This document shows positions 9,322-17,183 of a DNA stretch of 64,000 nucleotides, in pieces; the stretch's first letter is position 1, and the number at the start of each line of letters is the position of its first letter. Below the pieces are notes generated by a model. The model was not told the origin of the DNA, ran no database searches, and saw only the letters and a list, made by a program, of their open reading frames with translations. This DNA is from Clostridium sp. 12(A) (GTDB lineage: Bacteria; Bacillota; Clostridia; Lachnospirales; Lachnospiraceae), in NCBI GenBank assembly GCA_000526575.1, contig JAGI01000002.1, positions 1,984,001 through 2,048,000 on the forward strand, read 5' to 3'. A program made the position numbers and the translations under genes.

Positions 9322-10542
9322 CTAGTTCTTAGTGCCTTCTGGTGACAGGGTCATAAGCCATTTTACCTTACCGTTATCAAAGGTATTGATGGCAACGGAT
9401 TTCTCGGGGTCTCCGTTTTTGTCAAGAGTAAAGGTTCCACCTACTCCGGTAAAGGTCATTCCGGTCATTCCCTTTACGAGAGATGAGGTGTCAGAAGCAC
9501 CACCATTTTTAGCTGCTTCGGCAAGCATATAGATGGCGTCATAGTAGAGAGCTGCACAGGCATTTAAGCTTTCCTTGCCGTATTTCTCTGTATATTTGCT
9601 TACAAAGTTGGTAACCGCAGGGGCAGTATCCTCCGAGGAGTAATGGTTGGTGAAATAGCAGTTGCTGAACTTATCTTCAAAGCCCTTGGTATCTGCTCCA
9701 TCCCAGCCGTCGCCTCCCATGATGGCTCCGTCAAATCCTGCATCCCTGGCTGCTCCTACCAAAAGAGGAACTGTATCTAAAAAGGCTGGATAAAAAAGGA
9801 AGTCAGCTCCCTTTGCCACCACCTGAGAGGTCTGGGAAGAGAAGTCTGTATCCTTTGTGGTACATTCCCCGGTATAGACCACCTCAATGCCTGCTTCTTT
9901 TGCATTTTCAATAAAGGCATCCTTTAAGCCGTTGGAGTAATCGTCATCCTTTGCATAGATAATCGCAGCCTTTTTCCAGCCCTTTTCCTTGGCAAACTGT
10001 GCTGCCATCTTTCCCTGATAAGGATCAATGAAGCAGTCTCTGAAAATAGTGGGGCCTTTTAAGGTTACATCTTTATTCGTCGCCCCTGTTGCAAGGAGGA
10101 GCATATTGTCCTTGGTTGCCTGTTCTGCAATGGGAAGGGTAACCGAGGAAAAGAAGCTGCCGACAACGGCGTCGGGACTTTCCTTTAACAGGCTGTTATA
10201 CGCGTTAATGGCCTGCTTTGCATCACTTGCATCATCTACTACTTTACCGCCGTTTACGATTTCAATTTTGTATTCCGAATCGCTTAAGTTAATTTCTTCC
10301 GCCGCCATGGTAATGGCATTTTGTGCCCCCTCTCCATAAATGGCGGAGCCTCCGGTTAAGGGACCAATGACGCCTACCTTAATGGTCTTTCCCTCTTTTG
10401 CCGGTGCGCCGTTTGCAGCGGCTGTTGTTTCCCCCGAAGTGCTGCCCCCAGCAGCGCCTTGCTGAGCAGATGAACTGCAGCCTGCCAGGAGACTGGCGGA
10501 CATGGCCGCCGTAAGGACGAGAGAAAATAATCTTTTTTTCAT
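9322..10542 (-). CDS. livK: Amino-acid-binding lipoprotein LivK type
   Basis: The 406-residue protein has a lipoprotein signal peptide with the lipobox LLAGC (cysteine near residue 21), a Ser/Thr/Ala-rich linker, then the type I periplasmic-binding fold (KVGVIGPLTGGSAIYGEGAQNA). This is the Leu/Ile/Val-binding family, whose members also bind other amino acids and small amides. Ligand preference cannot be read from sequence. The neighbours make glutamate, D-amino acids or 5-oxoproline plausible. It is the first gene of the long operon, behind AGGAGG and a structured leader. Confidence 0.92.
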   Translation of the reverse strand: MKKRLFSLVLTAAMSASLLAGCSSSAQQGAAGGSTSGETTAAANGAPAKEGKTIKVGVIGPLTGGSAIYGEGAQNAITMAAEEINLSDSEYKIEIVNGGKVVDDASDAKQAINAYNSLLKESPDAVVGSFFSSVTLPIAEQATKDNMLLLATGATNKDVTLKGPTIFRDCFIDPYQGKMAAQFAKEKGWKKAAIIYAKDDDYSNGLKDAFIENAKEAGIEVVYTGECTTKDTDFSSQTSQVVAKGADFLFYPAFLDTVPLLVGAARDAGFDGAIMGGDGWDGADTKGFEDKFSNCYFTNHYSSEDTAPAVTNFVSKYTEKYGKESLNACAALYYDAIYMLAEAAKNGGASDTSSLVKGMTGMTFTGVGGTFTLDKNGDPEKSVAINTFDNGKVKWLMTLSPEGTKN

Positions 10543-10590
10543 ATTCGGTTCCTCCTCATGCTTTTTTAGTTATGCAAACATTATAGAAAC

Positions 10591-10728
10591 AAAAAAAAGG
10601 AGCTTTTTCCCACGGTGATGCTGGGGAAAACCTCCTCGTTCTCCTTTTGAATCCCATAGTAAAAGGACCCGAAAAAGCGAAAAGAGCCGCAACCGTAATA
10701 AAACGGTTGAGACTCCTTCGTTCTCTTG
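10591..10728 (-). promoter_or_regulatory. Structured leader with tandem repeated motif and attenuator, upstream of livK
   Basis: Reading the minus strand, two stem elements follow each other. The first, 10728-10681, has AAGAG pairing with CTCTT around a CAACCG/CGGTTG hairpin. The second, 10648-10591, has AAAAGGAG pairing with CTCCTTTT around TTTCCC/GGGAAA and ends in eight T residues. Both stems open with nearly the same sequence, GAGAACGAAGGAG and GAGAACGAGGAGG. A TCCTTTT/AAAAGGA pairing (10642-10667) would exclude the terminator stem, so the layout fits transcription attenuation. I found no T-box or known aptamer core. The ligand or factor is unknown. Confidence 0.6.
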
Positions 10729-10745
10729 TTTGATATGTTGGGTGA

Positions 10746-10774
10746 ATTATAGCACTTGTTTTTCTAAAATACAA
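10746..10774 (-). promoter_or_regulatory. Probable sigma-A promoter of the liv-dat-pxp operon
   Basis: On the minus strand TTGTAT (10769-10774) and TATAAT (10746-10751) are separated by 17 nt. The -10 box is extended by TGC (TGCTATAAT). Transcription would start near 10738, giving a leader of about 195 nt before livK. Confidence 0.65.
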
Positions 10775-10881
10775 TACATTTTTAAAAAATATTATTTTTT
10801 GTGAAATATATATAACTTTTAAAACCTTTTTATTTCATCTTCACAAAAATGGTTTCAATATCTGTCTATGACAACTCCTCC

Positions 10882-10910
10882 TTGAAAAATAGTCTTAACC
10901 ATGCTATAGT
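10882..10910 (+). promoter_or_regulatory. Promoter of the fluoride riboswitch-CLC gene
   Basis: TTGAAA (10882-10887) and TATAGT (10905-10910) are 17 nt apart, with an extended TGC before the -10. The predicted start near 10917 is exactly where the riboswitch aptamer begins. Confidence 0.7.
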
Positions 10911-10916
10911 CTTTCA

Positions 10917-10976
10917 CAGGGAATGAAGTTCTCCCCTGGCTGCGGCCTAAATTGCTGTTTGGCTGATGACTTCTGC
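10917..10976 (+). ncRNA. Fluoride riboswitch (crcB motif)
   Basis: The segment begins CAGGGAATGAAGTTCTCCC and ends GGCTGATGACTTCTGC. These match the two conserved parts of the fluoride aptamer: a GGnnATGnnGTTCnCC hairpin, and the later CTGATGRCTYCTRC strand. The ATGAAGT of the first part can pair with ACTTC of the second, forming the pseudoknot. A terminator follows directly, and the downstream gene is a CLC-type halide transporter, the usual fluoride-resistance target. An apparent reading frame starting at 10923 runs through this RNA and is not a real start. Confidence 0.88.
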
Positions 10977-11003
10977 TCGGTGCAGGAATTATCAGCTTTT
11001 TAT
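10962..11003 (+). terminator. Riboswitch-controlled terminator
   Basis: GCTGAT and TCTGC pair with GCAGG and ATCAGC across a short loop, followed by TTTTT (10998-11002). The 5' arm overlaps the 3' strand of the fluoride aptamer, so ligand binding should prevent termination, as in other fluoride riboswitches. The ribosome site of the CLC gene follows immediately. Confidence 0.75.
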
Positions 11004-11015
11004 GTTGGAGGTATT

Positions 11016-12224
11016 ATGTTAAAGAAAGTATTTCTTTTATACCGTGACCTTATTTTACTCACCTTAATTGCTGTTCCTATTGGAATTTTAGCAGGCCTTG
11101 TTGACACCGTATTCGGACGTACCCTGCTTTGGCTGACAGAGATCCGGTCACACCATGTTTTCTGGCTTCTTCCTTTTCTTGGCGTTGCAGGCGTCTTAAT
11201 CCTGTGGTTTTATAAGAAAGCGGGCGGCCGAAGCATAAAAGGTATGGCCCTGATCTTTGAAACGGGCCACGGAATAAGTCCGGATATCCCTCTCCGGCTG
11301 ATTCCCTTTTCCATCTTAAGTACATGGATTACACATCTGTTTGGAGGAAGCGCAGGAAGGGAAGGAGTTGCAGTGCAGATTGGTGGCACCATCGCCCATT
11401 GGTTCGGCAGACGGCTTCCCATCAAAGATAGCGGCAAAATTCTATTAATCGCTGGTATGGCGGCTGGCTTTGGCGGTTTGTTCCGCACTCCCATAGCTGC
11501 TGCATTTTTCGCTCTTGAGGTCCTTACCGTGGGAGTTCTGGAGGAAAAAGCAGTCCTGCCGGCACTTTTTGCTTCCTTTACAGCAAGCTATGTTTCCGGC
11601 TTATTGGGCCTTGAAAAGTTCACCTTTCTTTTAAAGGATCAGATACTCATTTCCTGGGAACTGGTTGTGAAGCTAATCCTTGCAGGTGTTATATTTGGCC
11701 TTACAGGAAGCTTTTTTTCCCTCTGTCTTCATAAAACAAAGGAATCCCTTTTAAAATGGTTTAAAAAGCCTTACTTGCGGATTTTTATCATGGGTACTGC
11801 CATCAGCCTTTTCTCCCTTCTTTGCTGGGAAGGACGGTATTCCGGACTTGGAACAAACTTAATTGCCATGAGCTTTGACCATGGCATATATACCTGGGAT
11901 TTTGCTTTTAAGCTTTTGTTTACTGTGCTCACACTAGCCGCAGGCTTTCAAGGCGGTGAGGTGACTCCCCTTTTTTCCATCGGAGCATCTCTTGGGGTCG
12001 TCCTCTCTTCTCTCCTCGGTCTTTCTCCTGTGTTTTTGGCGGCACTGGGCTACGCCGCAGTCTTTGGGAGCGCCACCAATACCCTTCTTGCCCCTATGAT
12101 CATGGGAGCTGAGATTTTTGGTTGGGAATATTTCCCTTACTTTGCTATCGTTTGTGCACTGGCCTATAGCTGTAACTTTAACCTGTCCATCTATCCTTTG
12201 CAGAAAAGAAAAGATGGAGATTAA
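11016..12224 (+). CDS. CLC-type fluoride/proton antiporter (CLC-F, EriC-F)
   Basis: The protein is about 402 residues with roughly ten membrane segments. It belongs to the CLC family: GGSAGREGVAVQIGG near residue 110 is the GREG selectivity-filter region, and GLFRTPIAAAFFALEV follows. The typical GSGIP motif of chloride CLCs is not seen, which together with the upstream fluoride riboswitch points to the CLC-F clade that exports fluoride. The start is ATG 11016 behind TTGGAGG; an earlier in-frame ATG at 10923 lies inside the riboswitch. A strong hairpin ends the transcript. Confidence 0.85.
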   Translation: MLKKVFLLYRDLILLTLIAVPIGILAGLVDTVFGRTLLWLTEIRSHHVFWLLPFLGVAGVLILWFYKKAGGRSIKGMALIFETGHGISPDIPLRLIPFSILSTWITHLFGGSAGREGVAVQIGGTIAHWFGRRLPIKDSGKILLIAGMAAGFGGLFRTPIAAAFFALEVLTVGVLEEKAVLPALFASFTASYVSGLLGLEKFTFLLKDQILISWELVVKLILAGVIFGLTGSFFSLCLHKTKESLLKWFKKPYLRIFIMGTAISLFSLLCWEGRYSGLGTNLIAMSFDHGIYTWDFAFKLLFTVLTLAAGFQGGEVTPLFSIGASLGVVLSSLLGLSPVFLAALGYAAVFGSATNTLLAPMIMGAEIFGWEYFPYFAIVCALAYSCNFNLSIYPLQKRKDGD

Positions 12225-12225
12225 A

Positions 12226-12273
12226 AGGGTGCTGTAAAATGGAAAACATAATGCTTTCATTTTACAACACCCT
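12226..12273. terminator. Bidirectional terminator between CLC-F and ABC-F genes
   Basis: AGGGTGCTGTAAAATG pairs with CATTTTACAACACCCT over a short loop. It lies between convergent genes, 2 nt after the CLC stop and 9 nt before the ABC-F stop. Confidence 0.75.
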
Positions 12274-12281
12274 ATATTTCA

Positions 12282-14021
12282 TTAAAGAAGCTTTATGATC
12301 TCTTCCAGCTCTTCCGATAACACCTTCGCCAGCTCAAAATCCTCACTTTTTAAAGCAGATTCTATTCTTGTCTCGATTGTCTTTTTCTTATCTTCTATCT
12401 CCAGATAATCCTTGCTGAAATGTTTGGCATAGATCATCTTACGGAATTTTCGGATGCTCATCTTCCGTATGGTCTTATCTTCAATCATTAAAACATAATC
12501 CGCACAATTGGCTATGGTCTTAAAATCGTGAGATACCATAAGCACGGCACCCTTATATTCCTTTACCGCCTTTTCCAGGGCAATCTGTGAATAAGTATCC
12601 AAATGGCTGGTAGGCTCATCAAGAAGGAGTAAATTGGCTTTTGTCACTGAGATTTTCGCCAATTGGAGCAGGTTCTTTTCCCCTCCGGATAAATTGCTGA
12701 TTTTTTGACTTAATACTTCATCGCGAAAGCCATAGTCCAGCAAATGCTCCCTGATTTCATCATAGGTCTTAAATCCTGCCTCAAAGAATTCATCCTGTAC
12801 CGTATTATCTTCCTTCAGCATCTCTCCCTGAATCTGAGATAAAAATGCCAGTGTCACATGTTCCCCTATCTCAATGGTATCCAGCTGGTTCTTATAGATA
12901 TCCCGAAGAAGGGTGGTTTTTCCGGTACCGTTAGGACCTATGAGTGCGACTTTGTCCGATGAACCAATGAAAAAGCTGGCATCTTCCAATAGAACCTCCT
13001 GAAAGGCCACATGGTAATGATCCACCTTTAATACCGCTGTATCCGTCACCTCACCTAATTCCGGTAATCGGATTTCCGGCTGATGGATTTCCACAAAGGG
13101 AGCTTTAATTCTTCTGGCTTCCAGACGTTCCAGTATCTTTACTCTTGCGTGGAGTGATTTCCCTCTGGCAGCTTCTGTATGAGCTGTTGCTACATTTCTA
13201 AGTTTATTAACAATTCCCTTTACTCGTTCAATCTCTTCCGTATCAGCCGCAGCCAGCTCCTGCAGCTCAATCTTTGTTTGCAGGAGGGAAAGCTTATAAT
13301 CAATATACCTTCCATTAAACTCCTGAAGCTCTTTATTTTCCAGATGAATGATTTTATCAAAGCAGTGGTCCAGTAAATACCGGTTGTGGGTTATGATTAG
13401 CATCATGCCTTTGTGAGCATTGATTAAGTCCTTAAGGGAATTTAAGTTTTCAAAGTCTAAAAATGCATCCGGCTCGTCCATGATAATGAGATGAGGATTT
13501 GTAAGCATTTCCTTAATGACCTGAATAAGCTTATATTCACCGCCGCTTAAGCTTGAGACCAGTGATGTTTCAAGTCTGCTTAGGTCTGCCAGATTAAGCT
13601 TTTTTCTGATGTTGTTTTCAAAATCATCTCCACCAATGGCTTCCAATGCATCAAGAGCCTCCTGATATTTTTCAAGTAAGGGCTCAATGTCTTCTGAGGT
13701 TCCCATCTCCACGCAGATCGCGTCAATTTCACTCTGCAGATGAATAAATTCTTCCCCAATGTAATCGAATACTGTAATATCTCTTGTTTTATCAAGCTGT
13801 GAGAACTGGCTGACATAGCCGATTCTTAAACCGTTGGTAATTTCCAGCTTTCCATCATACATAAACCGTTCCGGGTCCATGATGATGTCCGTCAAGGTAC
13901 TTTTACCGCTTCCGCTGGCTCCTATAAAAGCACAATGCTGCCCTTCCTCCAAGGTAAATGAAATATCTTTATAAAGCTCCTTTTCCGGAAAAGAAAAGGA
14001 AAAATTTTCTAACTTTATCAT
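12282..14021 (-). CDS. ABC-F family ATPase (ribosomal-protection/translation-factor type)
   Basis: The 579-residue soluble protein has two ATPase domains and no membrane segments. Domain 1 has Walker A GASGSGKST, signature SLSGGEYK and Walker B LIIMDEPDAFLD. A basic, helical linker lies around residues 250-300 (TAHTEAARGKSLHARVKIL). Domain 2 has GPNGTGKTT, NLSGGEKNLLQLA and LLLLDEPTSHLD, and a charged C-terminal helical extension follows. This is the ABC-F layout, whose members act on ribosomes and often give resistance to ribosome-targeting antibiotics. Domain 1 diverges from the usual DEPTNHLD. I start at ATG 14021 behind CAGGAG. A terminator in the leader suggests attenuation. Substrate class is unknown. 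Confidence 0.85.
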   Translation of the reverse strand: MIKLENFSFSFPEKELYKDISFTLEEGQHCAFIGASGSGKSTLTDIIMDPERFMYDGKLEITNGLRIGYVSQFSQLDKTRDITVFDYIGEEFIHLQSEIDAICVEMGTSEDIEPLLEKYQEALDALEAIGGDDFENNIRKKLNLADLSRLETSLVSSLSGGEYKLIQVIKEMLTNPHLIIMDEPDAFLDFENLNSLKDLINAHKGMMLIITHNRYLLDHCFDKIIHLENKELQEFNGRYIDYKLSLLQTKIELQELAAADTEEIERVKGIVNKLRNVATAHTEAARGKSLHARVKILERLEARRIKAPFVEIHQPEIRLPELGEVTDTAVLKVDHYHVAFQEVLLEDASFFIGSSDKVALIGPNGTGKTTLLRDIYKNQLDTIEIGEHVTLAFLSQIQGEMLKEDNTVQDEFFEAGFKTYDEIREHLLDYGFRDEVLSQKISNLSGGEKNLLQLAKISVTKANLLLLDEPTSHLDTYSQIALEKAVKEYKGAVLMVSHDFKTIANCADYVLMIEDKTIRKMSIRKFRKMIYAKHFSKDYLEIEDKKKTIETRIESALKSEDFELAKVLSEELEEIIKLL

Positions 14022-14080
14022 CTTTACTCCTGTCCATGTGTCCTGCACACTTCGGTTTTTGAGTGAAATAGAAAAGGATT

Positions 14081-14108
14081 AAAAAGAGCTTACCAAAATA
14101 AGCTCTTC
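14081..14108 (-). terminator. Leader terminator (attenuator) of the ABC-F gene
   Basis: On the minus strand AGAGCTTA and TAAGCTCT form a stem followed by TTTTT, 60 nt before the ABC-F start. Because the next gene upstream faces away, this terminator cannot end another gene and is best read as a 5'-leader attenuator, which is common for antibiotic-induced ABC-F genes. Confidence 0.7.
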
Positions 14109-14183
14109 CTTCTACGATCCTATCATTTATAATTTTTATCAAGTTATGTCTGTTTTAGACGATTACTTCTCGTCAACCTTCGT

Positions 14184-14212
14184 AGCATATCATTATTTGC
14201 AGTAGATTTCAA
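14184..14212 (-). promoter_or_regulatory. Candidate promoter of the ABC-F gene
   Basis: TTGAAA (14207-14212) and TATGCT (14184-14189) are spaced by 17 nt on the minus strand. It would give a leader of about 155 nt containing a GACGA/TCGTC hairpin and the attenuator. Confidence 0.4.
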
Positions 14213-14287
14213 CTATTTTAGAAGCAATTGATCAAATATCAGCGTCTAATCTTATTTATAAGTTCTTATGAATTAATATCCTATATA

Positions 14288-14343
14288 TTGACATGGAAAA
14301 AATACTATGATAGCATTATGAAGCCAGTTAGCACAAACTAACT
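14288..14343 (+). promoter_or_regulatory. Promoter and inverted repeat upstream of the siderophore-binding gene
   Basis: TTGACA (14288-14293) and TAGCAT (14311-14316) lie 17 nt apart. Directly after is the inverted repeat AGTTAG-N6-CTAACT (14326-14343), placed around the expected transcription start where a repressor would block. DtxR/IdeR-type iron regulators bind TTAG/CTAA-containing palindromes, so iron control is possible but not shown. Confidence 0.45.
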
Positions 14344-14479
14344 AATTGTTTCAAATCTAAACTTGCATATAAGAATAGGTTCCATTAAGATTACTCCTTT
14401 TGCAGCTATATGATTGCTTTATCTCAGTTTTATCTGTTGCAAACGGAATAAGCGTTTAAGAAAATAAGGAGACAATGCT

Positions 14480-15463
14480 ATGAAATTAATAACAAAAAGG
14501 AAGCTGATTCCCATCCTTTGTTTGTGTGTGACGGTTACATTCACAGCCTGCCAAAAGACCGATAAGGAGAACACTGAACCCTCAGGGAATATCGCAGAGA
14601 TCAATGATTCAGCCAATGGTCAGGCTGCAGCTTCTAACCCAAATAATACATCAGATGCCAGCACTCATACGGTAAGTACTATTATGGGTGATGTTGAGGT
14701 ACCGGTAAATCCTGTAAGAATTGTAGCCCTTGGCAATCCCGGCGACCTGGTATCCATGGGAGTGAAACCAATTGCAGGTGATAATGAAGTCGATTTATTT
14801 GACGGTCTTTTAACAGCTGACACTTATACTAAAATTACAAGCGAAGATTATGAAGGCATTATGGCATTAGAGCCAGACCTTATTCTGATTGCCGATACAC
14901 CAAAAAAGGAGGAATATAAAAAGCTCACCGCAATTGCTCCTACGGTTGCAACAGAAGCTTATACAAAAAACTTATCCGAACGAATTATTTTTACCGGTAA
15001 GGTGATTGGAAAAGAAGCAGATGCGAAAAAGGCACTTTCCGAATTCGAGACTCAGGCAGAAACATATAAAGCCCAGCTGAAAAATGTCGGAATTGATAAT
15101 AAGACCATAACTGTTATGGAAGGAACTTATTTATTCGGTGACAAATATGGAAGAGGTGCTGATATTGTCTATAATTATCTAGGCTTTAAAGCTCCCGATA
15201 AATTGCAGGAGGTATTCCAAAAAGGTGATAAATATCTGGAGATATCAATGGAAGTATTACCGGAATACTGCGGCGATTACATACTTAATTCCGTATGGGA
15301 CGGTTCCGAAGACTTGTCTCAGAATGCCGTGTGGAACAGCATCCCTGCAGTTAAGAACGGTCATGTTATAAATATAGATTTCTCCAATTATTTTTCAAGA
15401 GACTTATATACTTCCGGCAAGCAGATGAAGCTTCTGGTGGAAGCCTTGCTGGCCTTAAATTAG
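14480..15463 (+). CDS. Siderophore/heme-type ABC substrate-binding lipoprotein, orphan
   Basis: The 327-residue protein has a short signal peptide with a lipobox FTAC (cysteine near residue 24), a Ser/Asn-rich linker, and a cobalamin/Fe3+-siderophore binding fold: STIMGDVEVPVNPVRIVALG, LEPDLILIADTPK, and the C-terminal NAVWNSIPAVKNGHVINID. Such proteins deliver iron complexes to FecCD-type permeases. No permease or ATPase is adjacent; the gene stands alone between its own promoter and terminator. It may share a transporter encoded elsewhere or act as a scavenger. ATG 14480 is preceded by AAGGAG. Confidence 0.85.
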   Translation: MKLITKRKLIPILCLCVTVTFTACQKTDKENTEPSGNIAEINDSANGQAAASNPNNTSDASTHTVSTIMGDVEVPVNPVRIVALGNPGDLVSMGVKPIAGDNEVDLFDGLLTADTYTKITSEDYEGIMALEPDLILIADTPKKEEYKKLTAIAPTVATEAYTKNLSERIIFTGKVIGKEADAKKALSEFETQAETYKAQLKNVGIDNKTITVMEGTYLFGDKYGRGADIVYNYLGFKAPDKLQEVFQKGDKYLEISMEVLPEYCGDYILNSVWDGSEDLSQNAVWNSIPAVKNGHVINIDFSNYFSRDLYTSGKQMKLLVEALLALN

Positions 15464-15496
15464 GAAAGGAGCGCAGCTTTGCTGCGCTCCTTTCCT
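15463..15496 (+). terminator. Terminator after the siderophore-binding gene
   Basis: GGAAAGGAGCGCAGC pairs perfectly with GCTGCGCTCCTTTCC across a TTT loop directly after the stop codon. Confidence 0.8.
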
Positions 15497-15585
15497 GTTA
15501 TAATAAAAGCTTTTTTATACTCGCTGTCCCTACCAGCGTTTATTTCCCCCGTAAAACTTTAATAACGAAATGAATACTTACTCAA

Positions 15586-16743
15586 TTATCTGCCAAATAC
15601 ATCGGTAAAGGCATCCAGTGTTCTGTAATAGGAAGCCTTAGGAGTATTTAAGTTAGAGTGGAGTAATGGATTCTTATCACGTCTCCAGGAAACGTCATCA
15701 GAAAGTCCCCACCAGGTAAAGCCTGTAATTTTACCGCCCGATTTTTTAATTTCGTTTACGGATTTCATGATATCGTATACATATGTAGCCTGCGCCTGCT
15801 CAGAACTTGCTCCGGCATCAAATTCAGTAATCTGAATTTCTAAGCCTGCATTAGCAAATTTCGTATATGCCTGCTTAAAGTAAGATGCACTTGGGAAAGA
15901 TGTTTCTAAGTGAGCCTGACCACCAACACCATTACAGATTTTCTTCTCTGCATTGATGAAATTAATCATTTTTACAATATTGTCAGCTTCCATATACTCA
16001 TTATAATCATTATAGAATAAGCTGACTTTATCGGTAAGTTTGAAATAGCTTAATGTTTCATTGGCATAACGGAATGCATCTTTAACAAACTGAGGACTGG
16101 TTGTTACGCCGCCATAGATGCTGACCCAACCGGTGCCACCTGGGGAGTGAAGATACTCATTTACCACATCCCATGCGTAAACAACGCTGCCGTACTGGCT
16201 TGTGTAAACGTGATTCATCACAGTCTTAATATAGAATTCCATACGTGCATTCATTACAGACTGGCTTACAAAGCCGGTTCCGCCATTGTAATTGGTTTTA
16301 AAAAACCAGTTTGGTGTCTGGCCGTGCCATACAAGAGTATGACCACGCAGTCCTAAATTATTTTCATAACAAATCTTTAAAACCTTGTCCACTGTGCTGA
16401 AATTGATCTTCGGAACGGTAGACTCTGTATAATTACTAGGAATATAGTATCCCAGTGATTTTGCTTCTGCTACTGAAATCAGAGTCGGTGAACCGCCAAG
16501 CATGGCGTCCGGCTTCATCTCATTCTCAAGGGTGACACTGTTGTATCTTTGTTTAATGACATTTAAGGTCTGTTGGTTCTGGAGCTGATATAAATTTACG
16601 CAGGTACCTACCCGACCGTATTTGGCTCCATACGTATTCAGCAGAGTCTGATCTGCCGTTGCTGCCTGAGTAACTCCTAATGACGATAAGGTAAGCGCCA
16701 TTGCAGAAATCACTGTCAAAATCTTTTTCACTGACTTTTTCAT
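15586..16743 (-). CDS. Secreted endo-1,4-beta-xylanase, GH10
   Basis: The 385-residue protein has a Sec signal peptide with a likely cut after TQAATA (around residue 28), followed by a single GH10 catalytic domain. Motifs are VTLENEMKPD (about 70-79), GHTLVWHGQTPNWF, WDVVNE with acid/base E196, and ITEFD with nucleophile E307. It would cut xylan backbones outside the cell. No carbohydrate-binding module or anchor is present, so it is probably released. The ATG at 16743 follows AAGGGGG. No xylan-uptake genes are beside it. Confidence 0.93.
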   Translation of the reverse strand: MKKSVKKILTVISAMALTLSSLGVTQAATADQTLLNTYGAKYGRVGTCVNLYQLQNQQTLNVIKQRYNSVTLENEMKPDAMLGGSPTLISVAEAKSLGYYIPSNYTESTVPKINFSTVDKVLKICYENNLGLRGHTLVWHGQTPNWFFKTNYNGGTGFVSQSVMNARMEFYIKTVMNHVYTSQYGSVVYAWDVVNEYLHSPGGTGWVSIYGGVTTSPQFVKDAFRYANETLSYFKLTDKVSLFYNDYNEYMEADNIVKMINFINAEKKICNGVGGQAHLETSFPSASYFKQAYTKFANAGLEIQITEFDAGASSEQAQATYVYDIMKSVNEIKKSGGKITGFTWWGLSDDVSWRRDKNPLLHSNLNTPKASYYRTLDAFTDVFGR

Positions 16744-17127
16744 TGTATTACCCCCTTATGTATAATTGGTTAACTGAAAGGAATCCTTGCCGGTCGTAAA
16801 AAACAGATATCGTGGTACCAACATCGAACCAAGTTCCCCCCCCTTCCATTCTCCCTTTTTACGTTACCAGAACAAAAAACTCCTTTTCCTTGATTCATAG
16901 CTAAAAATAGAATCATATTTCTTCTATCTCTAGCTATGTGGTCATAAAGACAATACTAATGTAACACGTTATGCATCTTTCCCAGTAAAAATGTAAAAAA
17001 TCCGATACTGTTCGTCATATTTTCTTATAAAACCGCAAAAATTACATCTAAAATTCGATTTTTTTCTATTTATCACATATAAAATGCATTTATTGAAGAT
17101 TCTCCAATTTGGCCTCTCCGATAAAGG
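16744..17127. other. Intergenic region upstream of the xylanase
   Basis: This 384-nt stretch holds the xylanase 5' leader. It has an uninterrupted run of eight C (16836-16843; eight G on the coding strand) and AT-rich sequence with no confident promoter or reading frame. TAGCTA repeats (near 16890 and 16931) could form a weak hairpin. Confidence 0.4.
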
Positions 17128-17160
17128 TAAAAAAGGAACGCAGCCAAGCTGCGTTCCTTC
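17128..17160 (-). terminator. Terminator of the membrane pyrophosphatase gene
   Basis: On the minus strand AAGGAACGCAGC pairs with GCTGCGTTCCTT over a 3-nt loop and is followed by TTTT. It begins 24 nt after the stop codon of the pyrophosphatase gene. Confidence 0.8.
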
Positions 17161-17183
17161 CTAATAAACTAATTCATTTCACT

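Noticed and set aside
10543-10740. T-box or glycine/glutamine riboswitch in the liv leader
   Set aside because: The T-box antiterminator core and the conserved cores of the glycine and glutamine aptamers are not present; only a generic terminator/antiterminator and a repeated motif can be supported.
10923-11015. N-terminal extension of the CLC protein by 31 residues
   Set aside because: The extension reads through the fluoride aptamer and terminator and has no ribosome site; ATG 11016 follows a clear GGAGG.
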